DNA of 64,000 bases from the NCBI RefSeq assembly GCF_026020075.1, contig NZ_CP102772.1, forward strand, positions 1,860,001 through 1,924,000. Direction: 5' to 3'. Shown here piece by piece: positions 35,152 through 44,539 of this stretch. A program made the translations under genes and the position numbers. Each line of letters begins with the position of its first letter. Position 1 is the stretch's first letter. This DNA is from Bosea sp. NBC_00550. GTDB lineage: Bacteria; Pseudomonadota; Alphaproteobacteria; Rhizobiales; Beijerinckiaceae. The notes under the pieces were generated by a model. The model made no database searches. It was not told the DNA's origin and saw only the letters and a program-made list of their open reading frames with translations.

Positions 35152-36175
35152 CGCCGAGCGCGGGTTTCTCGACCAGGAACCACGACAAGGCGGCGATGAC
35201 GACGGTCGCGGCGAGCGACGGCCAGAGCAGCGCGACAGCGCCAAGGCTCGGGAACAGCGCGTGCAGGGTCTGCTGCACTGGCCAGCCGTAGAGATAGACA
35301 CCGTAGGACAGGTCCGCCGGCGGCTCGAGCGAGCGGCGCGTCAGCGCCGGTGCGAGCGCGAGCACCAGGGAGCCCCAGGCCGTGACTAGGTAGAGCGCAG
35401 CCTTGTAGAGCGGGGTGAAGCCTAGCGGCAAGAGCGCGAGCACGGCGAGCACCAGCAGTGGCAGCGAGAGCGTCACCCGCTCGCGATAGAGATAGATCAC
35501 GCCGCCTGCGAGAAAGATCAGCGGCAGGCGAAGCGCGGTCTCCAAGCCCTTAGATCCATGGGGCGCCAGCACTTCGCGCAGGACCACCGCCAGCGAGAGC
35601 ACCACGAGGGCCGCCAATGCGATCCGCGGCTTTGCCAGCAGCCCGGCGATGCCCGCGACGAGCACGCCCAGATAGCACAGCGTCTCGTATTTCAGCGTCC
35701 ACACCGTTCCCATCGGGAACTGCAGCGGGTTGCCCTCGAATACGCCTGGCAAAGCGGCGGCGCTCTTGAAGGTGGTCAGCGTCGCGCTGATGAAGCGCCA
35801 GAGTCGTGGGTCGCTCAAATAGGCGGCCTTGTCGAGCGTCGTCATCAGCCCGCCGATCAACAGCGCCACGACCAGCGTCGCCGCGATCAGGCCGGGCGCG
35901 ATCCGCAACAGGCGCGCCAGCACGTAGTCGCGCCAGCCGCGGCGCAGGAAGCTCATCGTGACCAGAAAACCCGAGATCGCGAAGAAGCCGTTGACCGCAT
36001 GCTCGCCCAGCGTGAAGCCGGTGGTCTGGAACCAGGGCTCCTGCTCGACCCGTCCATCGGTGACGCTGAAGGCATGCGAGATCACCACGGCCACCGCCAT
36101 CACCAGCCGCAACAGCCCGAAATTGTTGTGCGGATGAGCGAGCGCCTCGGCGACGCGCGGGGCACGCCCGATCAT
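35123..36175 (-). CDS. Acyltransferase 3 family membrane protein (OafA-like)
   Basis: 350 residues, about ten membrane segments. N-terminal NNFGLLRLVMAVAVVISHAF with the conserved His-based active motif, then GEHAVNGFFAISGFLVTMSF, RLLRIAPGLIAAT, LWTLKYETLCYL-like VWTLKYETLCYLGV, and DLSYGVYLYGWPVQQ. These enzymes O-acylate LPS or exopolysaccharide sugars. No SGNH domain is fused. Its start overlaps the end of the upstream GT2 gene, suggesting joint action on one glycan. Confidence 0.92.
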   Translation of the reverse strand: MIGRAPRVAEALAHPHNNFGLLRLVMAVAVVISHAFSVTDGRVEQEPWFQTTGFTLGEHAVNGFFAISGFLVTMSFLRRGWRDYVLARLLRIAPGLIAATLVVALLIGGLMTTLDKAAYLSDPRLWRFISATLTTFKSAAALPGVFEGNPLQFPMGTVWTLKYETLCYLGVLVAGIAGLLAKPRIALAALVVLSLAVVLREVLAPHGSKGLETALRLPLIFLAGGVIYLYRERVTLSLPLLVLAVLALLPLGFTPLYKAALYLVTAWGSLVLALAPALTRRSLEPPADLSYGVYLYGWPVQQTLHALFPSLGAVALLWPSLAATVVIAALSWFLVEKPALGVKRRLLRGS

Positions 36176-37053
36176 GGCAACATCTCCAGCCCCTCATGCG
36201 CCAGCGCGGTCTCGCCCCGCCGCCAGGCCCGCGCGCCCGCGACCGAGCCGGCATGTGCGTAAAGCTTCTCGCGGTTGAGAAGGAGGCCGTAGCCCACCGC
36301 CTTGCCGAGATTCTCCAGCATCCGGATCGGGCTGGGCTCCGTCAGGCCGTATTTGCGGGCGATGTAGCGCTCCGACCAGGCGAGATGCCAGCGCGCCTTG
36401 AAGCGGCGTTGCGGCGACGGCGTGCTTGAGCGGCCACGACCATGCCGCGCCTCCGCCTCGTGGACATGGATCAGCGAATGGCCGGCATCGCGCATGCGCC
36501 GGCACAGATCGTCATCCTCGTAGAACAGGAAGATCGAGCGGTCGAAACCGCCGAGCGCCATGAACAGCTCGCGCCGGATCAAGAGACAGGCGCCAGAGAG
36601 GAAGGGCAGGCAGGCATCGCCCTCCGGCACGACCATCGCGCCACTGCGGTTGAGATGATCAGGCGAGAGCAGCGAGCGCGGCTGCAGGAAGATCCGCCCC
36701 GACGGCTCGACGATGCGCGGCGCCAGCATGCCGGCATCGGGATACCGCTCGGCTGCAGCAAGCAGCGCCCCAGCAGCCCCGGCGCCCAGCTCCAGATCCG
36801 GATTGACGATCAGCACAAATGGAGTTTCGGCTGCCGCGATACCGATGTTGTTGCCGCGCCCATAACCCTCGTTGCGGGCATTGGCGATGACGCTTGCGCC
36901 CTTCTTTGCAGCGATGTTCCGGCTCTCGTCGCCGCTTGCATTGTCGACGACGATCGCCGGCACGCCCTCCCCCGCCAGCGCATCGAGGCAGGCCGGAAGG
37001 ACCTCGGCGCTGTCATAGCTGACGACGATGGCGGTGATGGCGGCGGCGGGCAT
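36172..37053 (-). CDS. GT2 family glycosyltransferase (rhamnosyltransferase-like)
   Basis: 293 residues. ITAIVVSYDSAEVLPACLDA at the start, DNASGDESRN, NEGYGRGNNIGIAAAETPF, the metal motif LIVNPDLEL, and GGFDRSIFLFYEDDDLCRRM, which together mark the WcaA/rhamnosyltransferase group. It probably adds a sugar to a surface polysaccharide. The 3' end overlaps the acyltransferase 3 gene by 4 nt. Confidence 0.92.
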   Translation of the reverse strand: MPAAAITAIVVSYDSAEVLPACLDALAGEGVPAIVVDNASGDESRNIAAKKGASVIANARNEGYGRGNNIGIAAAETPFVLIVNPDLELGAGAAGALLAAAERYPDAGMLAPRIVEPSGRIFLQPRSLLSPDHLNRSGAMVVPEGDACLPFLSGACLLIRRELFMALGGFDRSIFLFYEDDDLCRRMRDAGHSLIHVHEAEARHGRGRSSTPSPQRRFKARWHLAWSERYIARKYGLTEPSPIRMLENLGKAVGYGLLLNREKLYAHAGSVAGARAWRRGETALAHEGLEMLP

Positions 37054-37166
37054 CGCGGCCTTGTGGCCTCGTCATGTCGCCGGACGCAAGCGAATTTCAG
37101 AGCACGCCACGTTTCCAAGGCAACGCGCCGTCATTCCGGCGTGGGTCCGTCCGTAACCAGCAGGCT

Positions 37167-37469
37167 CTAGCGGCGGGCGAGCGTGCCGATCTCGCCCTGC
37201 ACGCGCTCGCGCTCGCTCGCGTCGCAGCGATGCGGCGCCTTGTAGGATTTCACAGCATAGCCGGCATTGGCCTCGACGAAGCGCTGTCGATCCTGCCGGT
37301 CGAGCCGGGCGATGATCCGGCTGCGGTCGACACGCAGGCCGCAATCATAGGCGCGCGAAACCGTCGCGGCGGCATATTCGACCGTGCCAGGCAGCGACCC
37401 CGCCACGGTCGTGCAACCGGCAAGGCCTATAAGCAGAAGCCCGGTGGCGAATGGCTTGATGGTCGTCAT
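37167..37469 (-). CDS. Small lipoprotein, paralogue of the next gene
   Basis: 100 residues with lipobox LAGC near residue 19, then TVSRAYDC and a helical region ending HRCDASERERVQGEIGTL. Two further Cys could form a disulfide. It aligns with the neighbouring lipoprotein in TVSRA..C and C.A.ER.....(I/M)G. Function unknown. It is transcribed leftward with its paralogue, 16 nt apart. Confidence 0.65.
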   Translation of the reverse strand: MTTIKPFATGLLLIGLAGCTTVAGSLPGTVEYAAATVSRAYDCGLRVDRSRIIARLDRQDRQRFVEANAGYAVKSYKAPHRCDASERERVQGEIGTLARR

Positions 37470-37485
37470 TGGGCGTGGCAGCAGC

Positions 37486-37857
37486 TCAGGAGGCGTCGAA
37501 ATTTCCGGCGCGGATGCGGCCCATCCGCTCCTTCAGCTCGGCCCGTTCCTCAGCCGTGCAGGGCTCTGGACGGATGCCCTGATTGATCGTCTCGGCTTCG
37601 GAGACGCTGATATAGGCCGAGCGCGCCGCGGCCAGCTGCTCGTCGCTCGCCCCGCGCGCCTTCTCGGCCGAGAGGAAGCGATCGAGCGTCGCACGCTGCG
37701 GTGTTCCGGCCCGGCAGGCGCTCGCCCGCGACACCGTCGTCGCCAGCGCCGAGGCGCGTCCGGCGCTGGTGTCGGCATGGCCGGCGACGCAGGCGCCGAG
37801 CGACAGCGCAAGGAGGCAGGCGAGCGGAAGCGCCCGCCCGGTTGGCAGAGAGGCCAT
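37486..37857 (-). CDS. Small lipoprotein, tandem paralogue
   Basis: 123 residues with lipobox LGAC near residue 23, ATTVSRASACR, a helical middle and the end EPCTAEERAELKERMGRI. It shares its layout with the downstream gene. It lies 5 nt after the aspS stop on the same strand, so it may be carried on the aspS transcript. Family not recognised. Confidence 0.65.
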   Translation of the reverse strand: MASLPTGRALPLACLLALSLGACVAGHADTSAGRASALATTVSRASACRAGTPQRATLDRFLSAEKARGASDEQLAAARSAYISVSEAETINQGIRPEPCTAEERAELKERMGRIRAGNFDAS

Positions 37858-37862
37858 CGATG

Positions 37863-39647
37863 TCAGCCGTTCTTCTCGGGAGCGTTGATCCGCAGATGCG
37901 CCTCGCGAAGCTGCTTGGGCGACGCCTCGGCCGGTGCCCCCATCAGCAGGTCGACCGCCTGCTGGTTCATCGGGAAGAGTGCGACCTCGCGCAGGTTCGT
38001 CGCGCCGGCCAGCAGCATGATGATGCGGTCGATGCCGGCCGCCATGCCGCCATGCGGCGGGGCGCCGTACTGGAACGCGCGATACATGCCGCCGAAGCGC
38101 TCGACCACCGTCTCCTCGCCATAGCCTGCGATCTCGAAGGCCTTCACCATCGCCTCGGGGCGGTGGTTGCGGATGCCGCCGGACGCCAGCTCGTAGCCGT
38201 TGCAGGCAATGTCGTACTGGAAGGCCTTGAGCGAGAGCGGGTCTTCCTCGGTCAGCGCCTTCAAGCCGCCCTGCGGCATCGAGAAGGGGTTGTGCGAGAA
38301 ATCGACCTTCTTCTCGTCTTCGTTGTACTCGAACATCGGGAAGTCGACGATCCAGGCGAAGGCGTAGGCGTTCTCGTCGATCAGCCCAAGCTCGGAACCG
38401 ACCTTGTTGCGGGCGTTGCCGCCAAACTTGTAGAACTTCTCCGGATCGCCCGCGACGAAGAAGCAGGCGTCGCCGCCCTTCAGCCCCATCTGCGCGACGA
38501 TGGCAGCGACCCGCTCCGGCCCGATGTTGTTGGCGATCGGCCCCTGGCCCTCGCCGTCTTCCTTGATCATCAGGTAGCCAAGACCCGGCTGCCCCTCACC
38601 CTGCGCCCAGGAGTTCATCCGGTCGCAGAAGGCTCTGCTGCCGCCGCCCGGCGCCGGGATAGCCCAGACGCGGTTCTTCTCGCCTTCGAGGATGCGCGCG
38701 AAAACCTTGAAGCCCGAACCGCGGAAATGCTCGGAAACGTCCTGCATGATGAGCGGGTTGCGCAGGTCCGGCTTGTCGGAGCCGTATTTGGCGATCGCCT
38801 CGGCATAGGGGATGCGCGGCCAGTTGCGGGTGACGGATTTGCCCTCCGCGAACTCCTCGAACACCCCGGTGATGACTGGCTCCATCGTCGCGAAAACGTC
38901 CTCCTGCTCGACGAAGCTCATCTCGACGTCGAGCTGGTAGAACTCGCCGGGCAGGCGGTCGGCGCGCGGATCCTCGTCGCGAAAGCAGGGCGCGATCTGG
39001 AAGTAGCGGTCGAAGCCCGCCATCATCAGGAGCTGCTTGTACTGCTGCGGCGCCTGCGGCAGCGCGTAGAACTTGCCGGGATGCAGGCGGCTCGGCACGA
39101 GGAAGTCGCGCGCGCCTTCCGGCGAGGACGCGGTCAGGATCGGGGTCTGGAATTCGGAGAAGCCCGAATCCTTCATGCGGCGGCGCATGGAGTCGATGAC
39201 CTTGGTGCGCAGCATGATGTTGTTGTGCAGCTTCTCACGACGCAGGTCGAGGAAGCGGTATTTGAGGCGGGTATCCTCGGGATATTCGAGATCGCCGAAG
39301 ACCGGCAGCGGCAGTTCGGCCGAAGGACCGAGCACCTCGATCCCTGTCGCGAAGACCTCGACCGCACCGGTCGGCAGATTGGCGTTCTCGGTACCGGCGA
39401 GACGGGCCTTGACCTTGCCGTCAATGCGCACGACCCATTCCGAGCGCAGTGTCTCGGCATCGGCGAAGGCCGGAGAATCCGGATCGATCACGACCTGCGT
39501 CATGCCGTAATGGTCGCGCAGATCGATGAAGAGCACGCCGCCATGGTCGCGGATACGATGGCACCAGCCGGACAGGCGCACGTTCTGGCCGATGTCGCTC
39601 TCACGGAGCGCGCCGCAGGTGTGGGAACGATAGCGATGGAGGGTCAC
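37863..39647 (-). CDS. aspS: Aspartyl-tRNA synthetase
   Basis: 594 residues from GTG 39647, the usual length of bacterial-type AspRS. OB-fold anticodon domain at the start ([39 protein letters not shown]), class II motif 2 [16 protein letters not shown], the GAD insertion, and motif 3 [16 protein letters not shown]. It charges tRNA-Asp, possibly also tRNA-Asn as in organisms lacking AsnRS. The longer in-frame start at 39716 adds a non-conserved stretch and was rejected. Confidence 0.97.
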   Translation of the reverse strand: MTLHRYRSHTCGALRESDIGQNVRLSGWCHRIRDHGGVLFIDLRDHYGMTQVVIDPDSPAFADAETLRSEWVVRIDGKVKARLAGTENANLPTGAVEVFATGIEVLGPSAELPLPVFGDLEYPEDTRLKYRFLDLRREKLHNNIMLRTKVIDSMRRRMKDSGFSEFQTPILTASSPEGARDFLVPSRLHPGKFYALPQAPQQYKQLLMMAGFDRYFQIAPCFRDEDPRADRLPGEFYQLDVEMSFVEQEDVFATMEPVITGVFEEFAEGKSVTRNWPRIPYAEAIAKYGSDKPDLRNPLIMQDVSEHFRGSGFKVFARILEGEKNRVWAIPAPGGGSRAFCDRMNSWAQGEGQPGLGYLMIKEDGEGQGPIANNIGPERVAAIVAQMGLKGGDACFFVAGDPEKFYKFGGNARNKVGSELGLIDENAYAFAWIVDFPMFEYNEDEKKVDFSHNPFSMPQGGLKALTEEDPLSLKAFQYDIACNGYELASGGIRNHRPEAMVKAFEIAGYGEETVVERFGGMYRAFQYGAPPHGGMAAGIDRIIMLLAGATNLREVALFPMNQQAVDLLMGAPAEASPKQLREAHLRINAPEKNG

Positions 39648-39783
39648 GGGATCGGTCTTTCGGAAATGCGTCGGGTGCCGGCGCGAACGCCAGCCGAAAC
39701 TTGAGGCTAACCACACGCGCGGGCGCGGAATGTCAAGAACGCCCGCGACATGCGGCCTCGCTGTCTGCTAAGAGCCGAAAGCC

Positions 39784-40923
39784 ATGCATCTGATCTCCGA
39801 CACCGCTGAACTCTCCGCCGCCTGCGATCGCCTTGCCGCCCATCCCTTCGTGACGGTCGACACCGAGTTCCTGCGCGAGACGACCTATTATCCGAAGCTG
39901 TGCCTGATCCAGCTGGCTTCGCCGGAAGAGGCGGTTCTGGTCGACCCGCTGGCGCCGGATCTCGATCTCGCCCCCTTCTTCGGGCTGATGGTCAACGACG
40001 CCGTGGTGAAGGTCTTCCACGCCGCCCGGCAGGATCTCGAGATCGTCTGGCTGCTCGGCCGGGTGCTGCCCGTCCCGCTATTCGACACGCAGGTCGCCGC
40101 CATGGTCTGCGGCTATGGCGACTCGGTCGGCTACGAGCAGCTCGCCAACGACCTCGCCAAGGCCCGCATCGACAAGTCCTCGCGCTTCACCGACTGGTCG
40201 CGGCGCCCGCTGACCGAGGCTCAGTTTTCCTATGCCGAGTCGGACGTCACCCATCTCCGCGATATCTACCTCGCGCTGCAGGCCGATCTCGATGCCAGCG
40301 GCCGCGAGAGCTGGGTTGCCGAGGAAATGGCGGTGCTGAGCTCGCCCGGGACCTACGAGGTCAAGCCGGAGAATGCCTGGCTTCGCCTGAAGGGCCGCGT
40401 CCGCAAGCCGCGCGAGCTGCCGGTCCTGATGGAGCTCGCCGCCTGGCGCGAGCGGGAGGCGCAGACCCGCGACGTGCCGCGCCAGCGCGTGCTGAAAGAC
40501 GACGCGCTGATGGATATCGTCCAGCGCGGCCCGCGCACCACGGAAGGGCTGGCGGAATTGCGCTCGGTCCCCAACGGCTTCGAGCGCTCGCGCAACGGCG
40601 CCGAGGTCCTTGCCGCGATCGAACGCGCCGCGGACATCGATCCGAAGACCCTGCCTCGGCTGGAGCGCGAGCGCGGCCGGCCGACCAACGGTGCCGTGCT
40701 CGACCTGCTCAAGGTGCTGCTCAAGGCGGTTGCCGATGCCGAGCGCGTCGCGCCGAAGATCATCGCCACCAGCGACGACCTGGAGGCCATCGCGTCCGAC
40801 GAGCTTTCGGACGTGCCCGCGCTCAAGGGCTGGCGGCGGGAAGTCTTCGGCGAGAAGGCGCTGGCGCTCAAGAACGGCTCGCTCAGCCTGCGCGTCCAGC
40901 GCGGTCGTGTCGTGGTGAGCTGA
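39784..40923 (+). CDS. rnd: Ribonuclease D
   Basis: 379 residues. The DEDD 3'-5' exonuclease domain has [15 protein letters not shown] (DxE), [27 protein letters not shown], and [15 protein letters not shown] (Y-D). HRDC domains follow ([22 protein letters not shown] near 230-250). RNase D trims tRNA 3' ends. It is divergent from aspS and upstream of the toxin-antitoxin genes. Confidence 0.95.
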   Translation: MHLISDTAELSAACDRLAAHPFVTVDTEFLRETTYYPKLCLIQLASPEEAVLVDPLAPDLDLAPFFGLMVNDAVVKVFHAARQDLEIVWLLGRVLPVPLFDTQVAAMVCGYGDSVGYEQLANDLAKARIDKSSRFTDWSRRPLTEAQFSYAESDVTHLRDIYLALQADLDASGRESWVAEEMAVLSSPGTYEVKPENAWLRLKGRVRKPRELPVLMELAAWREREAQTRDVPRQRVLKDDALMDIVQRGPRTTEGLAELRSVPNGFERSRNGAEVLAAIERAADIDPKTLPRLERERGRPTNGAVLDLLKVLLKAVADAERVAPKIIATSDDLEAIASDELSDVPALKGWRREVFGEKALALKNGSLSLRVQRGRVVVS

Positions 40924-40942
40924 AGGACTCGGCCGAACCTAA

Positions 40943-41000
40943 ATAGAGCGCTACATAGGTCTAAATTTCGTGCTATATAAAACTCCTGCTTCAGGATAGC
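40943..41000 (+). promoter_or_regulatory. A/T-rich promoter/operator region of the toxin-antitoxin operon
   Basis: A markedly A/T-rich 58 nt in an otherwise GC-rich area, with imperfect inverted arms AGCGCTAC and GTGCTATAT around AGGTCTAAATTT. Type II antitoxins usually bind such a site; binding is inferred. Confidence 0.4.
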
Positions 41001-41013
41001 CGGAGGTCGGACC

Positions 41014-41259
41014 ATGCAACGTGTCGAAGCGGAGATCGCGGTCAGCGTTTCCGATCTCAAGAAGAATCCGACCGCCGTCGTCGCCGGCGCGCGGGGCAAC
41101 CCCATCGCGATCCTGAACCACAATCGTGTCATGGCCTATATGGTACCCGCCGAGACCTATGAGGCGATGATGGACGCGCTTGACGATCAGGCACTCATAG
41201 AGGTCGCCAAGGCGCGGGCGAACGAGAAGAGCGAGCCCGTCAGCCTTGACGACCTATAG
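41014..41259 (+). CDS. Phd/YefM family antitoxin
   Basis: 81 residues. The DNA-binding N-terminal half reads VSVSDLKKNPTAVVAGARGNPIAILNHNRVMAYMVP, the Phd/YefM/StbD signature, followed by a toxin-binding tail ending in PVSLDDL. The stop overlaps the toxin start by 14 nt. It would neutralise the RelE-like toxin and repress the operon. Confidence 0.9.
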   Translation: MQRVEAEIAVSVSDLKKNPTAVVAGARGNPIAILNHNRVMAYMVPAETYEAMMDALDDQALIEVAKARANEKSEPVSLDDL

Positions 41260-41530
41260 GCTCGCATTCCTGCCCTCGGCACGGAAGGAGTGGGACAAGC
41301 TTGGCGCGACCCTGCGCGAGCAGTTCAAGAGGAAACTGGCCGAGCGGCTGATGAATCCTCGCGTGCAGGCCGATGCTCTTCACGGCCTGCCCGACCATTA
41401 CAAGATCAAGCTACGCGCCGCCGGCTACCGGCTGGTCTACCGTGTCGAGGACGAAGAGGTTCCGATCGTCGTCGTCGTGATCGGCAAGCGCGAACGGTCG
41501 CGGGTCTATGAAATCGCAAGGAAGCGCTGA
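41246..41530 (+). CDS. RelE/ParE family toxin
   Basis: 94 residues from a TTG start inside the antitoxin end. RelE-like features: YRLAFLPSARKEWDKLG, LPDHYKIKLRAAGYRLVYRV with the basic active-site run, VVVVIGKRERSRVYEIA. RelE toxins cut mRNA on the ribosome. The complete pair lies between rnd and the fliP gene. Confidence 0.9.
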   Translation: MTTYRLAFLPSARKEWDKLGATLREQFKRKLAERLMNPRVQADALHGLPDHYKIKLRAAGYRLVYRVEDEEVPIVVVVIGKRERSRVYEIARKR

Positions 41531-41542
41531 CGACCCTGCTCG

Positions 41543-42313
41543 TCACCCCCCGACGCCGTAGCTCTTGACCAACGAACTGGTCACCAGCCCCCAACCGTCG
41601 ACCAGCACGAAGAAGATCAGCTTGAACGGCAGCGCCACCGTCACCGGCGGCAGCATCATCATGCCCACCGACATCAGGATCGAGGCGACGACGAGGTCGA
41701 TGATCAGGAAGGGCACGAACAGCAGGAAGCCGATCTCGAAGGCACGCCGCAGCTCCGAGATCATGAAGGCCGGCACCAGCACCTCGACGCCGACATCCTG
41801 CGGCTGCTGCGGCCGCGGGCCCTGCGACATGTCGAGGAAGAGCGACAAATCCTTCTCGCGGACATGCCGGAGCATGAAGGTCTTGAAGGGCACCACGCCG
41901 CGGTTATAGGCCTCCTGCGGCTGGATCTGCCCCGCGACCAGCGGCTGCACCGCATTTGTGTAGGCCTCGCGCAGCGTAGGCGCCATGACGAAGCCGGTCA
42001 GGAACAGCGAGAGCCCGATGATCACGGCATTCGGCGGCGCCGTCTGCGTGCCCAGCGCCGAGCGCAGCAACGACAGCACCACCACGATCCGGGTGAACGA
42101 CGTCACCATGATCAGGATCGACGGCGCCAGCGACAGCACCGTGATGACGGCGATGAGCTGAAGCGCCCGCTCGGCGACGCCTCCGCCCTGCCCGAGATCG
42201 AGCGACAGCGTCTGCGCCAGCGCCGGGCTGGCCTGCAGGGTGAGCAGCACCATCGCGGCCAGCGCGGCGCGGCCATATCGATAGCGTCTCACGGGTCTGG
42301 AACTGGGTGTCAC
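41543..42313 (-). CDS. fliP: Flagellar biosynthetic protein FliP
   Basis: 256 residues with a cleavable signal (ending PALAQ) and four membrane segments. FliP signatures: TSFTRIVVVLSLLRSALGTQ, PPNAVIIGLSLFLTGFVMAP and FEIGFLLFVPFLIIDLVVASILMSVGMMMLPPV. It builds the export gate with FliQ and FliR. GTG start at 42313. It lies downstream of fliO, separated by a hairpin, and ends 12 nt from the convergent toxin. Confidence 0.96.
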   Translation of the reverse strand: MTPSSRPVRRYRYGRAALAAMVLLTLQASPALAQTLSLDLGQGGGVAERALQLIAVITVLSLAPSILIMVTSFTRIVVVLSLLRSALGTQTAPPNAVIIGLSLFLTGFVMAPTLREAYTNAVQPLVAGQIQPQEAYNRGVVPFKTFMLRHVREKDLSLFLDMSQGPRPQQPQDVGVEVLVPAFMISELRRAFEIGFLLFVPFLIIDLVVASILMSVGMMMLPPVTVALPFKLIFFVLVDGWGLVTSSLVKSYGVGG

Positions 42314-42370
42314 GCGCGGCCGTTGCTACGTCCGACTCACGCGATCGGACAGCACGAAGCTAGTCGCGGG

Positions 42371-42397
42371 AAAACGCCGCGCAACGGTTGCGCGGCG
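42371..42397 (-). terminator. Hairpin between fliO and fliP
   Basis: Perfect 11-bp arms CGCCGCGCAAC / GTTGCGCGGCG followed by TTTT on the minus strand. It may reduce read-through from fliO into fliP. Confidence 0.6.
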
Positions 42398-42475
42398 CCT
42401 GCAGGCCGGAGCCCCGACATTCCTGTTGATGGTCGCCGCCGCCAGACTGGCGACAGCCTTCAGCTCGCTATCCGC

Positions 42476-43936
42476 TCAGGATTTCGCCTTGGGATCGCGC
42501 CCGAGCAGACGAGCGAACTCGGCTTCGATGGCATCGACCGAGAACGGGTCGATTTCCTTCGATTCCGTCTCGGCCGGCTTGTCGGCCTTCGGCTTCGCCT
42601 CGGGCGCGGGCTTCTCGACGGCGGCAAAGGCTTCATCGAGTTCGTCAGTGTCGATGAGCGACCCAGACTCGCCGGACACCGGCTTGGCCTCGACGGCAGG
42701 CTCGGGAACGTCCGCCGGCTGTGGCTCCGGCTTGGTCGGCTCCGAGACCTTCGCCTCGGCGGGCTTGGGTTCGGGCGTATTCACCTCGGCAGCCTTGGCT
42801 TCGGGAGCCTTGGCTTCGGATGCCTTGGGCTCCGGCACCTTGGGAACGGGTGCGAAGGCCGTCGGAGTCGCACGCTCCGGCGTCAGGCCGAGCGCAGCCG
42901 CCAGTTCTGCCTCGACGTCGCTGGCGAGCATCGGCTGGCGCGGCGCAGGGGCAAGGGTCGGCGTCGGGATGGGCGCAGGCTCCGGCTTGAACTCGGTCTT
43001 CGGCTCAGGCCTGAATTCCGGCTTGAACTCCGGTATCGGTGGCTGCGCCACGGGCTGGAACGGCTCTAGGGCAGGCTTCGGCGCTTCGACGACGGGCTTC
43101 TCGGCAGGCTTGAGCGCTGCGGCGGGCGATCTCACCGGCGGAGCCATGCTTTCCTGCGGGGGCTCGCCCGGAAGATTGGCGGGGCGCACGGCCGAGAAGG
43201 GGCGCTTCAGCGCCTCCTCGAGCTGGCGCGTCATGTCGTCGAGCTCACCGGCGCTGACGGCCGGGGCCGGAGCATGCTCGCGTGCGAAGCTCGGCGCCGG
43301 CCCGGTCGTGACGGATGTCATCGGCAGCGGCGGCGGAGGCGCAACGGGCTTTGCCGGTGCCGGCGGCGGTTCCGAATCGGGGAAGCCGAGAGCAGCGGCA
43401 ACACCGGCGCTGGCTGCTGCAGCGGCGGCAATGTCGCCGTGAGCCGAGGACGGGCGGCTCGGCAACGGCGGCAGGACATCGGGCGCTTCGACGATCGCGC
43501 CGGCCTTGCGGACATCCTCGCCGGTTCGCAGCGCGGGCTCGGCCGGAGGAACGAGCGTGTCGAATGGCGGCAGCGGACGGTCCGGCATCGCCGTATCGAC
43601 GTAGCTCGGAGACGCCGCCCTGCCCCCGCTGCGCATGATATTGGTCTCGACGACGACGTCGGAGGCGCCGCCGATCATGACGAGGTGTTCGATGTTGTCG
43701 CGCCGGATCAGTACGAGCTGCCGCTGGCGGTCGAGATCGTAAGTGTCGACGACGCCGAGCCGGGGTTGGCGCTGGCGCCCCCCGGCCTGGCCGCGCAGGC
43801 GCAGCCGGCCGCCCTGGATCTGTCGCACGAAAAGTCCGAGCAGGGCGAGAAGTACAAGGATGACGACAGAGGCGACGATCACCTTCTGCGCGGTCGAGAG
43901 TTCCAATCCGAACAAGCTCTGCAAGGTCTGCCTCAT
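42476..43936 (-). CDS. fliO: FliO-like protein with very long Pro/Ala/Lys/Glu tail
   Basis: About 486 residues from ATG 43936 (GTG 43984 also possible). The first 110 residues are FliO-like: one membrane segment (VIVASVVILVLLALLGLFV), then RLGVVDTYDLDRQRQLVLIRRDNIEHLVMIGG. The rest is low complexity, dominated by PEPKASEAKAPEAKAAE-type repeats and EFKPEFRPEPKTEFKPEP, ending in a more ordered EIDPFSVDAIEAEFARLLGRD. Normal FliO is about 120 residues. FliO assists FliP assembly. The tail is inferred to be disordered and cytoplasmic. Confidence 0.82.
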   Translation of the reverse strand: MRQTLQSLFGLELSTAQKVIVASVVILVLLALLGLFVRQIQGGRLRLRGQAGGRQRQPRLGVVDTYDLDRQRQLVLIRRDNIEHLVMIGGASDVVVETNIMRSGGRAASPSYVDTAMPDRPLPPFDTLVPPAEPALRTGEDVRKAGAIVEAPDVLPPLPSRPSSAHGDIAAAAAASAGVAAALGFPDSEPPPAPAKPVAPPPPLPMTSVTTGPAPSFAREHAPAPAVSAGELDDMTRQLEEALKRPFSAVRPANLPGEPPQESMAPPVRSPAAALKPAEKPVVEAPKPALEPFQPVAQPPIPEFKPEFRPEPKTEFKPEPAPIPTPTLAPAPRQPMLASDVEAELAAALGLTPERATPTAFAPVPKVPEPKASEAKAPEAKAAEVNTPEPKPAEAKVSEPTKPEPQPADVPEPAVEAKPVSGESGSLIDTDELDEAFAAVEKPAPEAKPKADKPAETESKEIDPFSVDAIEAEFARLLGRDPKAKS

Positions 43937-44063
43937 CTTCGACGACGGCCTCGGGCGGCCGAAGTTCCGCACGAGGTTCAACACCTTGGCTATAGCATAA
44001 CGCTTTCACTATCGGGAAACATGGTGAACGCGTGGTTAACCGCACCTGCGAAATGCAAGGAGG

Positions 44064-44078
44064 TTAACCCGCTGTTAA
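44064..44078. promoter_or_regulatory. CtrA box between fliO and flgB
   Basis: A perfect TTAA-CCCGCTG-TTAA in the 198-nt divergent region, 57 nt before the flgB start; a further TTAA lies 30 nt upstream. Confidence 0.8.
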
Positions 44079-44088
44079 CCATGAGCCC

Positions 44089-44101
44089 GGCAGGATTTGC
44101 C
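44089..44101. promoter_or_regulatory. GGCA-N5-TGCC palindrome before flgB
   Basis: GGCAGGATTTGCC, matching the flgF/fliL copy at 12 of 13 positions in the direction of transcription. Confidence 0.55.
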
Positions 44102-44134
44102 TAGTAACCGGCAGCGGAACGAGGGGCTGGAGCC

Positions 44135-44536
44135 ATGGCGAATGACGGCTTGAGCATCGGTGGCGGCCTGATGCAGGCGCTGAAGCTGCGCATGCAATAC
44201 CAGCAATCGCGCCAGAAGATCCTCTCCGAAAACGTCGCCAACGCCGACAGCCCCGGCTTCCGCCCGGCCGACCTCAAGCCGCCGAGTGTCGACCCGGCTC
44301 GCGCCGGCGTCGCGCTTGCCCGCACCAGCGTCGGGCATATGAGCCTGTCCACAGCCAATGGCGGCTTCGACGGCACCGGCGCCCCCCGCTTCGAGACCAC
44401 CCCGAACGGCAATGCCGTGAACCTCGAGGACGAGATGCTCAAGGTCGCGCAGAACCAGTCCGACTACCAGCTGGCCGCCTCGCTCTACAGCAAGGGTCTC
44501 GGCCTGATGAAGATCGCGATCGGCAAGGGTCGCTGA
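44135..44536 (+). CDS. flgB: Flagellar basal-body rod protein FlgB
   Basis: 133 residues, normal length. RQKILSENVANADSPGFRPADL is the rod-protein N-terminal motif; LEDEMLKVAQNQSDYQLAASLYSKGL is the C-terminal one. First gene of the rightward flgB-flgC-fliE-fliQ-fliR-flhB-cckA series, which has gaps of 3-70 nt. Confidence 0.96.
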   Translation: MANDGLSIGGGLMQALKLRMQYQQSRQKILSENVANADSPGFRPADLKPPSVDPARAGVALARTSVGHMSLSTANGGFDGTGAPRFETTPNGNAVNLEDEMLKVAQNQSDYQLAASLYSKGLGLMKIAIGKGR

Positions 44537-44539
44537 GTC

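Noticed and set aside
39648..39716. Longer aspS N-terminus
   Set aside because: Non-conserved and Arg/Ser-rich; the family begins at HRYRSHTCG, which GTG 39647 supplies.
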